From DASUPK01 sp963782345 (GTDB lineage Bacteria; Actinomycetota; Thermoleophilia; Solirubrobacterales; 70-9): 64,000 bases of DNA. Position numbers and translations under genes: made by a program. The stretch lies in the NCBI GenBank assembly GCA_963782345.1, contig CAWAJF010000016.1:1-64000 (forward strand), in the 5' to 3' direction. The notes under the pieces are model-generated. The model had not been told where the DNA came from. It did no database searches and saw nothing but the letters and a program-made list of their open reading frames with translations. Below, in pieces: positions 1 to 8,574 of the stretch (position 1 is its first letter; the number at the start of each line of letters is the position of its first letter).

Positions 1-2306
1 TGCTCGGGACGGGTGAGCCGGAGGAAAGCCCGCAGGGTGCTGATGAACCCGCCGAGGTTCGGCGGGTCGAAGACCGAAATTGGGTCATCGAGGACGAGCA
101 CCGCCCGCCGCTCGGAGGGCTGCAACATGTGCAAGGCCAAGAACCAGGCGATACCGAGCGCGGTGCCTTCGGCGGCGTTGAGCACGAGGCGGGCGTCGAG
201 ATCCTGCTGCGTGGTGGCGAGACCGCCGAAGACCAGTTTGCGGCCACTCGGCGGCATCTTGAAACGGTCTTGAAGTACCACTCGAAGCGTACGATCGCTC
301 CGACGAGTTCGCGGACGATAGGCGCGAGGCGGCCGTGCAGCAGCGTCTTGATCAGGATCTCGCTGGCGTTGAGAATCGGCCCCTCGCGGCGCAGGTTTCG
401 GGCCAGCTCGTAGCGTAGACCGCTTCAAGGACCTGCGGCGCGTAGTCGGCAAACTTGGCGGCGGGGTGTGTCCGCAGGCTCTGGACTAGGGCAGACAGCG
501 CCGGCCCGTACTTGTTGATCTCCTCCAGAAGGACTCGCAGGGGCTGCTCGACGGTAGTGCGTTCGACACTACGGGTGAACCCCGCGTTGACGAACAACGA
601 CGGATCCGCCTTGGGTGTGGCGGGGGCGGGGGGTGGCGTCGGCGCGGCCATGTCGCGCAACTTCGCGACAGGCACCTCGCCTGCCGCTTTGCTCAGCGCA
701 TCGGCGTAGCTCTGGAGGCGATTTCGCCATTGAGCGTTCGGCAGGTCGGCCGCGTCTGCAGCGAACTGCTCCGCCGCATCGGACAACGCGTTGGCATGAG
801 CCAGCCACCGCGCCGCGAGCCTGGGCGGGATGTCCTGCGTCGCAGTAGGTGCCACGTCGCGCGGGGGCGTTACGGGCTGGGCAGTGTCTATTCGTCCAGA
901 GCAGCCTGTTCAGCCGCCGCGAGGCTTCGCGGCGCTCGTCCATGACCTTCTCGATGTCGGCGATGGCCTGCTCGATCGGGGGGCCGACCTGGATGTCGCT
1001 GACCCCAGCGATGATCTGGTTGACCAGGTCATCGACGCGCCCCAGCCGTGACGCGGCGGCCTCCTCGGACATCCATTGGCGCGGGACGTAGGCTCCGCCG
1101 GTCGCTTCAGCCAATGCCCGCTCGGCGCCGACGACTCCGTGCGACGGTGGCAACCCCTCGGTCGTCGTCCGACGCAGCTCGCTGAACAGGTGGCGTTCGC
1201 CGTGACTGTCACGACGCGGAAGCGGCAATAATCCTGCCTTCTCCAGCGCTGCATCGGCGGCCGCTTTGGCGTCGTCGAGAAACGCGCCGGTGCGGCCCTT
1301 GAGGTCGGGAACCTCGAGGCCTGTCGCCTGCAACAGCGAGCTGTAGCGGTCTGCCGGCGAAGAGCTGACCACTGCGGTCAGCGCCTCGTATGCCAGCAAG
1401 TTGCGCCCGAGTTCGGCGCTAGGACGGCTGGAGACCGATTCGATGTGCTGGTCTCCGACGTCGATTGGCGAAGTTGCCTTCCCCGTCGGTGGGCAAGTGG
1501 CGGGCGTACTCGGCAGCGTTGACATCTGGCGGTTTTCGCTGCGATGTGCCGGCCCATCCGATCTCAAGCGCTTCGAGCAGGCTGGTCTTGCCACTGCCGT
1601 TCGAGCCGCTGATCACGGTGGCCGGGGCGAACTTCACGGACGCCTCGCCGAACGAGCGGAAGTTGCGGATCGACACCTGCGCGACCGGCCGAAGAGCAGG
1701 AAGCTGCTGTTGGTCGGCCTCCCCTGCGATCAGTGCCTTCTCGGCATCCTGCGCAGCCGTTGACCGTGCCGAGCCGAAGATGTCGGGCAGGGCGTTTGCG
1801 GCTTTGGTGATCTCGTTGCGCAGCATCTGCCAGAACTTGTTGACCTCGCCTTTGGAGATCTCCTGGCCGAGGGTCGCGCGGCAGCGCGGCAGCAGCGGAG
1901 CAAGCGCGTCATCGAGCCGCGACGGGTCGCCCAGTGCCGAGCGCGGCACGAGGTTCAGATCGACACGGGCGAACACCACGACCTCACGCGCAAGGGCTTC
2001 GGCTAAGCCGCGCAGGTGCCGGATCCCGGTGTTGTTGACGACGGCGAGTATGACCGGCGCACCAAACGCCGACGGCCCGTCGGCACGAAGCTGGTAGCGC
2101 AGTGCCGAGCCCGCGAACAGCAGTTGGCGCCAGTCCTCGTCGCCGTAGTCGGCTTCGTCGTTGGCAATGATGGCGAGCTGGGCGGTCCGAGCATCCCAGG
2201 TGACTGCGGCGACCATCGGCAACTCCTCGCCGAACGGTCGCCAAGGCCCGTCGTGGATCGTGAAGTCCATTTCGCGCAGGCGATCGAGCAAAGGCGCGAG
2301 GCTCAT
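1..2306 (-). pseudogene. ABC/SMC-type ATPase paired with SIR2 (frameshifted, runs off the left edge)
   Basis: Start ATG at 2306; the 3' end lies beyond base 1. The first about 210 residues form a domain I do not recognise. Then comes an R-N-F-R-S-F start to an ATPase head and a Walker A GSNGSGKTS at about residue 235. After a long middle region near the left edge there is an ABC-signature-like LNAAEGTALG (about 155-190) and a Walker B VLVLDDP with D-loop (about 70-110). So this is a split ABC head as in SMC/RecF-like ATPases. The frame changes at about 1481-1484 (CCCC), 863-867 (GGGGG), 412 and 269. Correcting one base at each gives one continuous protein of more than 760 residues with no other lesion. 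The start overlaps the end of the SIR2 gene by 4 bases. Likely role (inference): nucleic-acid-sensing ATPase of a defence system such as ABC-3C or Lamassu-like. Either a real pseudogene or local sequencing error. Confidence 0.7.
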
Positions 2307-3791
2307 GACAGGGCGACCTGGTTGCCAGTCTGGATGCGAAAACCGCTGGTCATGTCAGTACGCGCGGAGAGGAGGACGATCTCAAGCCCGGGAGCGCCAA
2401 GCATCCCGGCGATCCTTGCCGGCTCGCCACCCGGGCGGCACATCCCGGCTAGCTCGCTGTGGTTGACATCGACAGGCAAGTACGAGTGTGCGCCCCTCGT
2501 GACGAACCCGCCGCCGGTCAATGCCTCATCCGGCGTCTCCGGCGCCGTCGTGCCCAGTAGTTCACGCAGCCTGCGTCGCGCATCGATCAGCCGGACGGTA
2601 GCCGGCGGGTCGTGAGCCAGGCGGGACGTAGCCGCGCTGCGCCGCCTCAAGTAAGTTGACGCGCTGCGCCCACTGGTACTCGCCGCGCCCGCGGAGCAGG
2701 TAGGTCCAACGGAGCATCACTGGGGCGCTGACGGTCAGTTCCGACATCCTCGCCTCGAGCTCGGTGTGCAGGGCCAGACCGCCGAGGTGGTCGTCGAGCT
2801 TCACAGCGAGCGTCTCGGTCAGAAGTAGGGTGAGGATCGCGCTGAGCGAGCAGGTGTCCGTCGTCGGGATCGCCGTGACCATGCCGTCGCCCGCAAGCTC
2901 GCCTCCGAGGCCCGCGTGGATGAGGTTGACCAGCCTCGGTGTGTTCGGAGCGCGGTCGATCGCGACGACGCGCGGTATCCCGTCCGGCACGAGGTCATCG
3001 TAGATCTCCTCGAAGACCGTGATGAGCTCACCGACGATGACCGGGTCGGAGGCCGAGAAGCCCAGCAGCAGGGACGACCGAGTGGCGCGCCGAGTTGCGT
3101 AACTGGTCGCGCATCCAGTTCGCTTGGCGCCAGTGCGTGAGCTCCGATTCGCGGATGACGATGATCTCTGCGGCGCGGTCGGCGTCTGCAGGCTCAAGGA
3201 TGCGGAAGCGCTCTGCGCATCCGTGAGCCTTGAACACGGTGAAGCCACGGCGCGCGAGCTGGTTGTTGGTCGCCGCGTCGGCGATCACCGTCAGGTGGTC
3301 GTCGAAGTCTTGGCCCACAGCCGTGCTCTTCCCACCCCGCCGAAAGCCCTCGGCCTTGAGCCCTGCTTCGTAGCCGCAGTCGTAGTTGAACGTAATCGCC
3401 TCGCCGACGCCCGCTTCGCGCACGAGCCGCCCTAGCGGCCTGTACGCGCAGTAATGCTCGTCCATGCCGTACATGTCCGGCCAGTGGCTCTCGAGGTCCA
3501 GTCCGACCGCGCGCACAACGCCGATCTGGCCGAGCTTCTGAGCAATCGCATCGGCGACGTTGCCGAGGTTGTCCCCCCTCTACGCCTTCGGCACGCGGCG
3601 CCTACGATGGGTCCGTCGTGTACTCGACCAGAGATCGTGGCCGACGCCGGCCCGCGAGCCTCACGCCGCAGTCGTAGGAGGTCCGGGCGCCGATAACAGG
3701 CAGGACCCGCCTGTCATGCAACTGGGCCGCCAGCGCCGGGATGTCCTCGACGATCTCGGCGGCAGCCCCGCGGCCAGCGCCAGATGCTCAC
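2303..3791 (-). pseudogene. SIR2-like NAD-binding/NADase effector protein (frameshifted)
   Basis: A SIR2-fold protein can be followed through three frames. N-terminal P-loop-like segment LPVIGA (3700-3720), then ITFNYD (about 3385-3400), VFKAHG (about 3220-3240) and LLLGFSASDPVI (3040-3075). This order (glycine-rich NAD loop, NYD, HG, GFSxSDP) is that of the SIR2-like domains of bacterial defence proteins. The frame changes at a six-C run (3574-3579), at GGG 3071-3073 and at GGG 2623-2625, with at least one more lesion upstream of 3600. Removing one base at each of the three runs restores the reading. The start is not certain; GTG at 3791 is the best candidate. The C-terminal 110 residues end at 2303, overlapping the ATPase start, so the two are coupled. 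Known SIR2 effectors deplete NAD+ on infection; the role here is inferred. Confidence 0.68.
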
Positions 3792-4105
3792 GTCGGCTTC
3801 TGCGCCGGGAGAGATCGCGGGGCCGCAACGGAAGGGCCATGGCGACCGAAAAAAGTATCTCGGAAGATCCGCCGCAACCAGCGGAGGAACGATCAACCGT
3901 CGCTGGACTGGCGCCCTGCAAGGCGGCGATGTTCGCGGGCTCACAAGGAGGGCGGCTCAGCAGCCGGCACACTACCTCCTCTCGCTTTCGCAGGACACCG
4001 CCTCCGCGCGGCAGGAGTCACTAAGCGCGACCGCCCTGTACCCATTTTGTACCCATCTCGGTCGGCGGCGCTGAGGCGGATCGAGAAGCACCTGCAAATC
4101 ACGAA
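3792..4105. other. non-coding junction between tRNA-Arg and the SIR2 gene
   Basis: I see no convincing gene here. The open frames lack any family signature and read into the tRNA. The segment directly follows the 3' end of the tRNA gene, the usual place for integration of actinobacterial islands. A 9-base direct repeat (TGTACCCAT) lies at 4037-4045 and 4048-4056. No integrase is visible. Confidence 0.5.
4037..4056. repeat. 9-bp direct repeat beside the tRNA 3' end
   Basis: TGTACCCAT occurs twice with an 11-base period, about 50 bases downstream of the tRNA-Arg 3' end. It could be a recombinase arm site or a remnant of an integrase gene end, but nothing proves this. Confidence 0.4.
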
Positions 4106-4179
<74 letters not shown>

Positions 4180-4318
4180 CCGGCGTCATTGAAGCACCGC
4201 GTCAGGTCAGGGGGACCTCTACCGCCGCGTGGAGGTTCGGGTAGTACTCCTTCACCTCGTACTTCTCGCCGAACACCCCGGCGACGTGCTCGACAGTGGC
4301 AGGATCCTCGGTCGGCGC

Positions 4319-4957
4319 CTACTCCGGCTCGTCGTAGAGGCTCTCGGCGGCCAGCTCCTGGCCCTGCTCGCTCCAGATCTTCACCTCGAGGAAGAGCTCG
4401 TCCGGGAAGCCCTTGACCGCGTCGATGGCCACCAGCGTGAAGCGCTCGTCCGTGACCGGGGTCTGGTCGACGACCTCGGCCTCGAGCTCGGCCGTCGCCG
4501 CCTTGGCGCCCGGCACCAGCGGCGTCCCCCAGACCAGGGTGACGTCGCCCATGCGACTTCCCTCGCCGCGCCAAGAGCCGATCACCTCCTCGTTCAGGTC
4601 GATCATCCAGTCGGGGTTCTGGTCGGCGGTGACGTCGGTGAAGTCGGCGGTCGCCTCGAAGGCGCCGGCCTCGCCGCTCTCGCCCTCGGCGGGCCGCACG
4701 AAGGAGACGACGCCGAAGTACTCGCTGGGCGTCTGGGCGCCCTCGACGGGGGCAACGCCCGGCACGTACACCCGGCCGCCCCAGCCGCGCTCCGGGAACC
4801 AGGTCACCTCTCCGGGCGGACCGCCCGCCTCGGCGATGTGGGGCTCGCAGGCCTTGGCGAACTCATCCCGCAGCAGCGCGCCCCAGCGCCCGTAGGGCAG
4901 CCCCTCGGTGCTGGCGTTCGCGATGAAGCGCGGGATTGGTCGGCGGGTGGGCGGCAT
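4319..4957 (-). CDS. conserved hypothetical protein, possibly cut short by an amber codon
   Basis: Protein of 212 residues from ATG 4957, 12 bases after galT. It is soluble, acidic in its second half, with no signal peptide and no family I recognise. The frame ends at TAG 4319-4321. The same frame then continues open for 38 more codons to TGA 4202-4204. That tail has the codon usage of the gene (C/G third positions) and a sensible sequence with GVFGEKYEV and YYPNLHAAVE. So the ancestral protein was probably about 250 residues and this copy has a late nonsense change, or the stop is read through, or it is a base-call error. It is the last gene of the operon acetyltransferase-galT-this gene. 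Function unknown. Confidence 0.7.
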   Translation of the reverse strand: MPPTRRPIPRFIANASTEGLPYGRWGALLRDEFAKACEPHIAEAGGPPGEVTWFPERGWGGRVYVPGVAPVEGAQTPSEYFGVVSFVRPAEGESGEAGAFEATADFTDVTADQNPDWMIDLNEEVIGSWRGEGSRMGDVTLVWGTPLVPGAKAATAELEAEVVDQTPVTDERFTLVAIDAVKGFPDELFLEVKIWSEQGQELAAESLYDEPE

Positions 4958-4969
4958 GGGCGGGGGACC

Positions 4970-6034
4970 CTATCCGAGCGCCTCGCGCAGCTCGGCTGCG
5001 GCTCGCTCCGGAGGGAAGACGTTCAGCTCCACCCCGGTGGACATCTCGAAGCCGGCGCGGATCCCGATTCGCGGCGCGATGTCGAGGTGCCAGTGGAACT
5101 CGTCGGCACCGCGCGGGGCGGTGAGCGTCCAGGCGTTCAGCTGAGGCACCCGCTCGAAACGGGCCTCCAGCGCGCGCAGCGCGGTCCGCAGCATTCCGGC
5201 GCCGACCTCGCCGTCGTCCTCGAAGCTCGGCGCGGGCTGGCGCGGGATGATCCTGAGCTCGAAGGGGGATCGCGAAGCCCAGGGGCAGATCAGCAGGGCA
5301 TCGTCATCGATCGCCACCAGGCGCTCGCGGCGGCGCACCTCCTCGGAGGCGATCTCGGCGAGCAGGTCGCCGCCCATCGTGTGCTGGTTGTAGGAGATGA
5401 AGCGCTCCCGCTCGCGCGCGACCTGGGCCGGGACGAATCCGAGGGCGTAGAGCTGGGCATGGCTGTGCTCGAGCGAGGCCCCGGCCTCCTTGCCCTCGTT
5501 GACGATCAACTGCACGTAGGCCGAGCGCTCGGCGTGGGCGCTCATTCGCTCCCGCCATCCGGCGACCGCGGTGGTGAGCTCCGAGTCGTCGAGCTGTGCG
5601 AGCGCGGTGCGGTGCTTCGGCGAGTTGACGATCACCTCGTGGAATCCGGTGGCGATGGTGGCGCGGAAGAGGTCCGGCTCGCGCCCGCGCGAGACCGCCC
5701 GCAGCGGATCCCCGGCAGGGGTGACGCCCTGATCGGCCGTGGAGTCGCCCTCCCGGTCGGTCTGGGCCAGGGCCGGATAGAGATTCGGAACGGCGCGGGC
5801 CCGCCACCCCGGGCTGTCCGGCGGGCCGCCGCCGGGCCGGTCCGCCCAGGTCTCGGGCGGGGTGCGGTCCTCGCGCCCCTCGCAGAAGGGGCACTTCTCG
5901 GCGGCCTCGTCGCTCTCCTCGGTCGGAATGCCGCCGAAGTCGAAGGGCCGGTCGGCCCGCGCGGGGGAGAGGATCGTGCGCAGGCCGGTGAGCTGGTCGA
6001 GCCGGATCTCGGGCTTCGGCTTCTCGTTCGTCAC
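4970..6034 (-). CDS. galT: galactose-1-phosphate uridylyltransferase family protein
   Basis: 354 residues of the GalT branch of the HIT superfamily. It should transfer UMP between UDP-glucose and galactose-1-phosphate in the Leloir pathway, via a covalent nucleotidyl-histidine. Visible marks: zinc ligands C48 and C51 (CPFCEG), NSPKH at about 137-141, the active-site HSHAQ at 190-194 and FHWHLDIAP near residue 310. The first His of the usual HPH motif is kept, with Ser in place of Pro. The ATG start overlaps the stop of the upstream acetyltransferase by 4 bases. Some relatives act as ADP-glucose or sulfoquinovose-linked nucleotidyltransferases, so the sugar is not certain. No galK or galE is in the window. 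Confidence 0.88.
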   Translation of the reverse strand: MTNEKPKPEIRLDQLTGLRTILSPARADRPFDFGGIPTEESDEAAEKCPFCEGREDRTPPETWADRPGGGPPDSPGWRARAVPNLYPALAQTDREGDSTADQGVTPAGDPLRAVSRGREPDLFRATIATGFHEVIVNSPKHRTALAQLDDSELTTAVAGWRERMSAHAERSAYVQLIVNEGKEAGASLEHSHAQLYALGFVPAQVARERERFISYNQHTMGGDLLAEIASEEVRRRERLVAIDDDALLICPWASRSPFELRIIPRQPAPSFEDDGEVGAGMLRTALRALEARFERVPQLNAWTLTAPRGADEFHWHLDIAPRIGIRAGFEMSTGVELNVFPPERAAAELREALG

Positions 6035-6483
6035 CGGAGCGCCTTCCTCATCCGGACGTGCTCGATCTCGGCCTCCATGAACGCCTCGCCCTCGGCGACG
6101 TATCCGTTCGAGGCGTAGAAGGGCTCGGCGCGGCGCTGGGCGTGCAGGAGCATCTCCGCGGCCCCCTGCCGTCGCGCCTCCGCCTCCGCTCCCGCGAGCA
6201 GCCTGCTGCCGACGCCGAGCTTCCGGAGCCGGTGCTCGACGGCCATGCGCTCCAGCTTGCAGGTCTCGGACTCGATGTACCGCAACCGGCAGGTCGCGAT
6301 CACGCCGGCCTCGTCCAGACCCACGATTTGAGTCGACTCGTCGTCGAGGCCATCGAACTCCTCCTCGGGAGAGACGCCCTGCTCGCCCAAGAAGACCGTA
6401 CGGCGCAGCGCCATCGCGGCATCGAGCTCCGCGGCGTCGCGGGTTGGCCGCACGGTGACGGTGAGCCGACAGTCGGCGCTCAA
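6031..6483 (-). CDS. GNAT family N-acetyltransferase
   Basis: 150 residues with the GNAT fold. The N-terminal half has the VFLGEQGVSPEEEFDGLD pattern of the ElaA/YjcF-type branch. The acetyl-CoA loop is seen as LRKLGVGSRLLAGAEAEAR (about 85-103), followed by AEPFYASNGY, the typical last strand of the fold. The acceptor substrate is unknown. Its stop overlaps the galT start (ATGA), so the two are translationally coupled. Its start is 34 bases after the stop of the stomatin-like gene, so it may belong to the longer TlpA-NfeD-stomatin transcript. Confidence 0.85.
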   Translation of the reverse strand: MSADCRLTVTVRPTRDAAELDAAMALRRTVFLGEQGVSPEEEFDGLDDESTQIVGLDEAGVIATCRLRYIESETCKLERMAVEHRLRKLGVGSRLLAGAEAEARRQGAAEMLLHAQRRAEPFYASNGYVAEGEAFMEAEIEHVRMRKALR

Positions 6484-6517
6484 GCGCCCGTCGGAGCGAA
6501 GCTGTATTCGGTGCCGC

Positions 6518-7288
6518 TCACTCGCCGGCGTGCTGCCTGGCCATCGCCGTGAACGCCTCGATCAGGTCGATCGGCAGCGGGAAGACGATCGTCGTGTTCT
6601 GGTTGACGCCCATCTCGAGCAGGGTCTGCAGGTAGCGCAGCTGGAGCGTCGCCGGGTTCTTCGAGATGATGTCCGCGGCCTGGGCGAGCTTCTCGGAGGC
6701 CTGGTACTCGCCCTCGGCGTTGATGATCTTCGCGCGACGCTCTCGCTCGGCCTCGGCCTGGCGCGCCATCGCCCGCTGCATCTGCTCGGGGATCTCGACG
6801 TCCTTGATCTCGACGGTGCTGACCTTGACGCCCCAGGGCTCGGTCTGCTCATCGATGATCTTCTGCAGGTCCTCGTTGAGGCGCTCGCGCTCGGCGAGCA
6901 GCTGGTCGAGGTCCGCCTTGCCGAGCACCGAGCGCAGGGTCGTCTGGGCGATCTGCGAGGTGGCGAGCAGGAAGTTCTCGACCTCGACGATCGCGTCGTT
7001 CGGATCGATCACCCGAAAGTACGCAACGGCGTTGACGCGGGCCGGCACGTTGTCGCGGGTGATCACCTCCTGGGGCGGGATGTTGAGCGTCACCGTCCGC
7101 AGGTCGACCCGGACCATCCGGTCGATCACCGGCACCAGCAGGATCAGCCCCGGGCCCTTCTGGGCGATCAGCCGGCCGAGCCGGAAGATCACTCCGCGCT
7201 CGTACTCCCTCAGGACTCGGACCGCCGAGCCGAGGAAGATCAGTACGAAGAACGCGATGACAACGATGACGCCGATCGCTATCGCCAT
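6518..7288 (-). CDS. SPFH/band 7 (stomatin-like slipin) membrane protein
   Basis: 256 residues. One N-terminal membrane anchor (about 2-22), then the SPFH/band 7 domain with the slipin hallmark EYERGVIFRLGR at about 28-39 and ERERLNEDLQ. An alanine/glutamate-rich coiled coil follows (AEAERERRAKIINAEGE, about 178-195) that drives oligomerisation at the membrane. Slipins form ring assemblies in membrane microdomains and are nearly always paired with NfeD, as here: the NfeD gene ends 1 base before this start. Role in membrane organisation is family knowledge; the partner beyond NfeD is unknown. Confidence 0.93.
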   Translation of the reverse strand: MAIAIGVIVVIAFFVLIFLGSAVRVLREYERGVIFRLGRLIAQKGPGLILLVPVIDRMVRVDLRTVTLNIPPQEVITRDNVPARVNAVAYFRVIDPNDAIVEVENFLLATSQIAQTTLRSVLGKADLDQLLAERERLNEDLQKIIDEQTEPWGVKVSTVEIKDVEIPEQMQRAMARQAEAERERRAKIINAEGEYQASEKLAQAADIISKNPATLQLRYLQTLLEMGVNQNTTIVFPLPIDLIEAFTAMARQHAGE

Positions 7289-7289
7289 G

Positions 7290-7760
7290 TCACACAGTCC
7301 CTTCCTTGACGGTTGCCGGGTCTTGGTCGGACGCGGGCTCGACCTCCAGTGTCAGGCCGTCCACCGACTTGATGCGCACTCTATTGCCTAGGCCGACCTC
7401 GCCCTCGCCGCTCACCCTCGCCCGCCAGAGGGCGCCGGCGACGAACACCTGACCCTCGGGATCGAGGGGCTCGCGCACCTCGGCGACCGCGCCGATCAGC
7501 TCCTCGTACCCGGTGCGCACCGGCTCGTCGCGGTGGGCCGCGAGCGCCTTCCGGGAGGCGAAGACGATGAAGCCGGCGAGGATCACCGCGGCGATCACGA
7601 TCGCCGCGATCGGGAGATCGTGTCCGGCGTCCCGCCAGGCGAACCCGGCCCCGACGAGCGCGCCCACGCCGAGCAGCCCCAACACGGTCGTCGGCGCATG
7701 CGCCTCGGCGATGAACAGAAGCAGCGCCACGACCAGCAGCGCGATCGCGAGCTCGGTCAT
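7290..7760 (-). CDS. NfeD family membrane protein
   Basis: 156 residues, the short NfeD type without the ClpP-like protease domain. Two or three hydrophobic segments lie at about 3-22, 26-43 and 50-68. A C-terminal OB-like domain (about 85-145) holds the usual GAVAEVREPLDPEGQVFVAGALW pattern, in which G-x-V-F and the Trp are conserved. It works with the stomatin-like protein encoded 1 base downstream. A CATAAT -10 box ends 6 bases before the ATG, so it is probably transcribed as a leaderless message. Confidence 0.9.
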   Translation of the reverse strand: MTELAIALLVVALLLFIAEAHAPTTVLGLLGVGALVGAGFAWRDAGHDLPIAAIVIAAVILAGFIVFASRKALAAHRDEPVRTGYEELIGAVAEVREPLDPEGQVFVAGALWRARVSGEGEVGLGNRVRIKSVDGLTLEVEPASDQDPATVKEGTV

Positions 7761-7766
7761 GAATTC

Positions 7767-7772
7767 ATTATG
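7767..7772 (-). promoter_or_regulatory. -10 box for nfeD (leaderless)
   Basis: CATAAT on the minus strand, 6 bases before the ATG at 7760. It lies in the 36-base gap after the TlpA-like gene, so the NfeD-stomatin pair can be transcribed on its own. Confidence 0.6.
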
Positions 7773-7796
7773 CGCCTTGAAATCAACCGGGTTGCG

Positions 7797-8396
7797 CTAA
7801 CGCGCACCCCCGCTTGCATACTTCTGGATATCGGCCGCCAGGTCGTCCTCGCTCCGGTACTGGCCCTGGTGGGTGTAGACGACCTTGCCGGCCCGGTCAT
7901 AGAAGACCGTCGCCGGATAGCCGATGCCGTGCAGCTCCTGGCGGATCGACTTGTCCGGATCGCTGTAGGACGGATAGGGAAGCGGCAACTCGCCGAGGAA
8001 CGTCGTCGCCGACGTGCTCGAGTCATCGGAGTCCACCCCGAGGAAGGCGATGTCCTTGGCGTGCTTGCTCGCCTGGGACTGGAGAAAGGGAAATTCGAAG
8101 CGGCAGGGTCCGCACCACGAGGCCCAGTCGTTGACCACGATCGGAGTACCCCGCAGTGCCCGGATTCGCTGGTCGAAGGCGTCCTTGCCGCCGTTCAGCA
8201 GCTGGTTCGCCTGGCTGCGGACCGCCGCCAGCTGGGGCGGGGCGCCGCTGAGCGGCTCGGTCGCCTGCTGGAGGGAGAGCTGAGAGTCCGGATTGCCCCC
8301 GCTCCCTCCGGCGCAGCCGGTCAGCGCGACGACCGCCAGGAGCCCGGCGGCGAGCATCGCCCGCACGAGCCGGGGCCTCGATGCGTTGAAGTTCAC
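7797..8396 (-). CDS. TlpA/ResA-like thioredoxin-fold lipoprotein
   Basis: About 199 residues from GTG 8396. A longer open frame starts at 8465, but the GTG gives a proper lipoprotein signal: RPRLVR, a hydrophobic core and the lipobox LTGC. The mature protein has a thioredoxin fold with active site WCGPC in WASWCGPCRFEF, a later cis-Pro in GYPATVFYD, and a VDSDD segment as in peroxiredoxin-like TlpA proteins. It should act outside the membrane as a thiol reductant, for example for apocytochrome c. That would fit with ccmABCD about 10 kb away, but the link is inference. Confidence 0.88.
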   Translation of the reverse strand: MNFNASRPRLVRAMLAAGLLAVVALTGCAGGSGGNPDSQLSLQQATEPLSGAPPQLAAVRSQANQLLNGGKDAFDQRIRALRGTPIVVNDWASWCGPCRFEFPFLQSQASKHAKDIAFLGVDSDDSSTSATTFLGELPLPYPSYSDPDKSIRQELHGIGYPATVFYDRAGKVVYTHQGQYRSEDDLAADIQKYASGGAR

Positions 8397-8440
8397 ATTC
8401 AGGGAATACGAGTTCCAGGTCAAGAGTGCTTTAATGCCTA

Positions 8441-8465
8441 TTGGTCCATCAAGTTCCTGGACCAA
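8441..8465. repeat. inverted repeat between the TlpA-like and helicase genes
   Basis: TTGGTCCA at 8441-8448 and TGGACCAA at 8458-8465 form a perfect 8-base dyad with a 9-base spacer, in the 178-base divergent gap. It could be an operator or a hairpin. No T tract follows, so a terminator is unlikely. Confidence 0.45.
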
Positions 8466-8574
8466 GGGAGAGCCCGGAGCGGACAGCCGTATCTCGGGTG
8501 TCTTCCGTGATCAGGCCAACTGCGCCTCGCCCATTATCTCGTCTGGCGGGGAGCGGCGGATCAGAGAGCCTCAG

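Noticed and set aside
4021..4080. Possible integrase C-terminus on the minus strand (an M-G-T-K-W-V-Q-like peptide next to the tRNA)
   Set aside because: Only about a dozen residues and the frame comes from the tRNA side; no integrase body can be found, so it is kept only as a note on the direct repeat.
4229..6118. 629-residue open frame on the plus strand opposite galT
   Set aside because: Antisense shadow of high-GC coding DNA; galT, the acetyltransferase and the hypothetical protein on the minus strand carry all the motifs.
8293..8574. Upstream extension of the helicase open frame
   Set aside because: Sequence overlaps the divergent TlpA-like gene and has no helicase-like content; ATG 8575 is the first sensible start.
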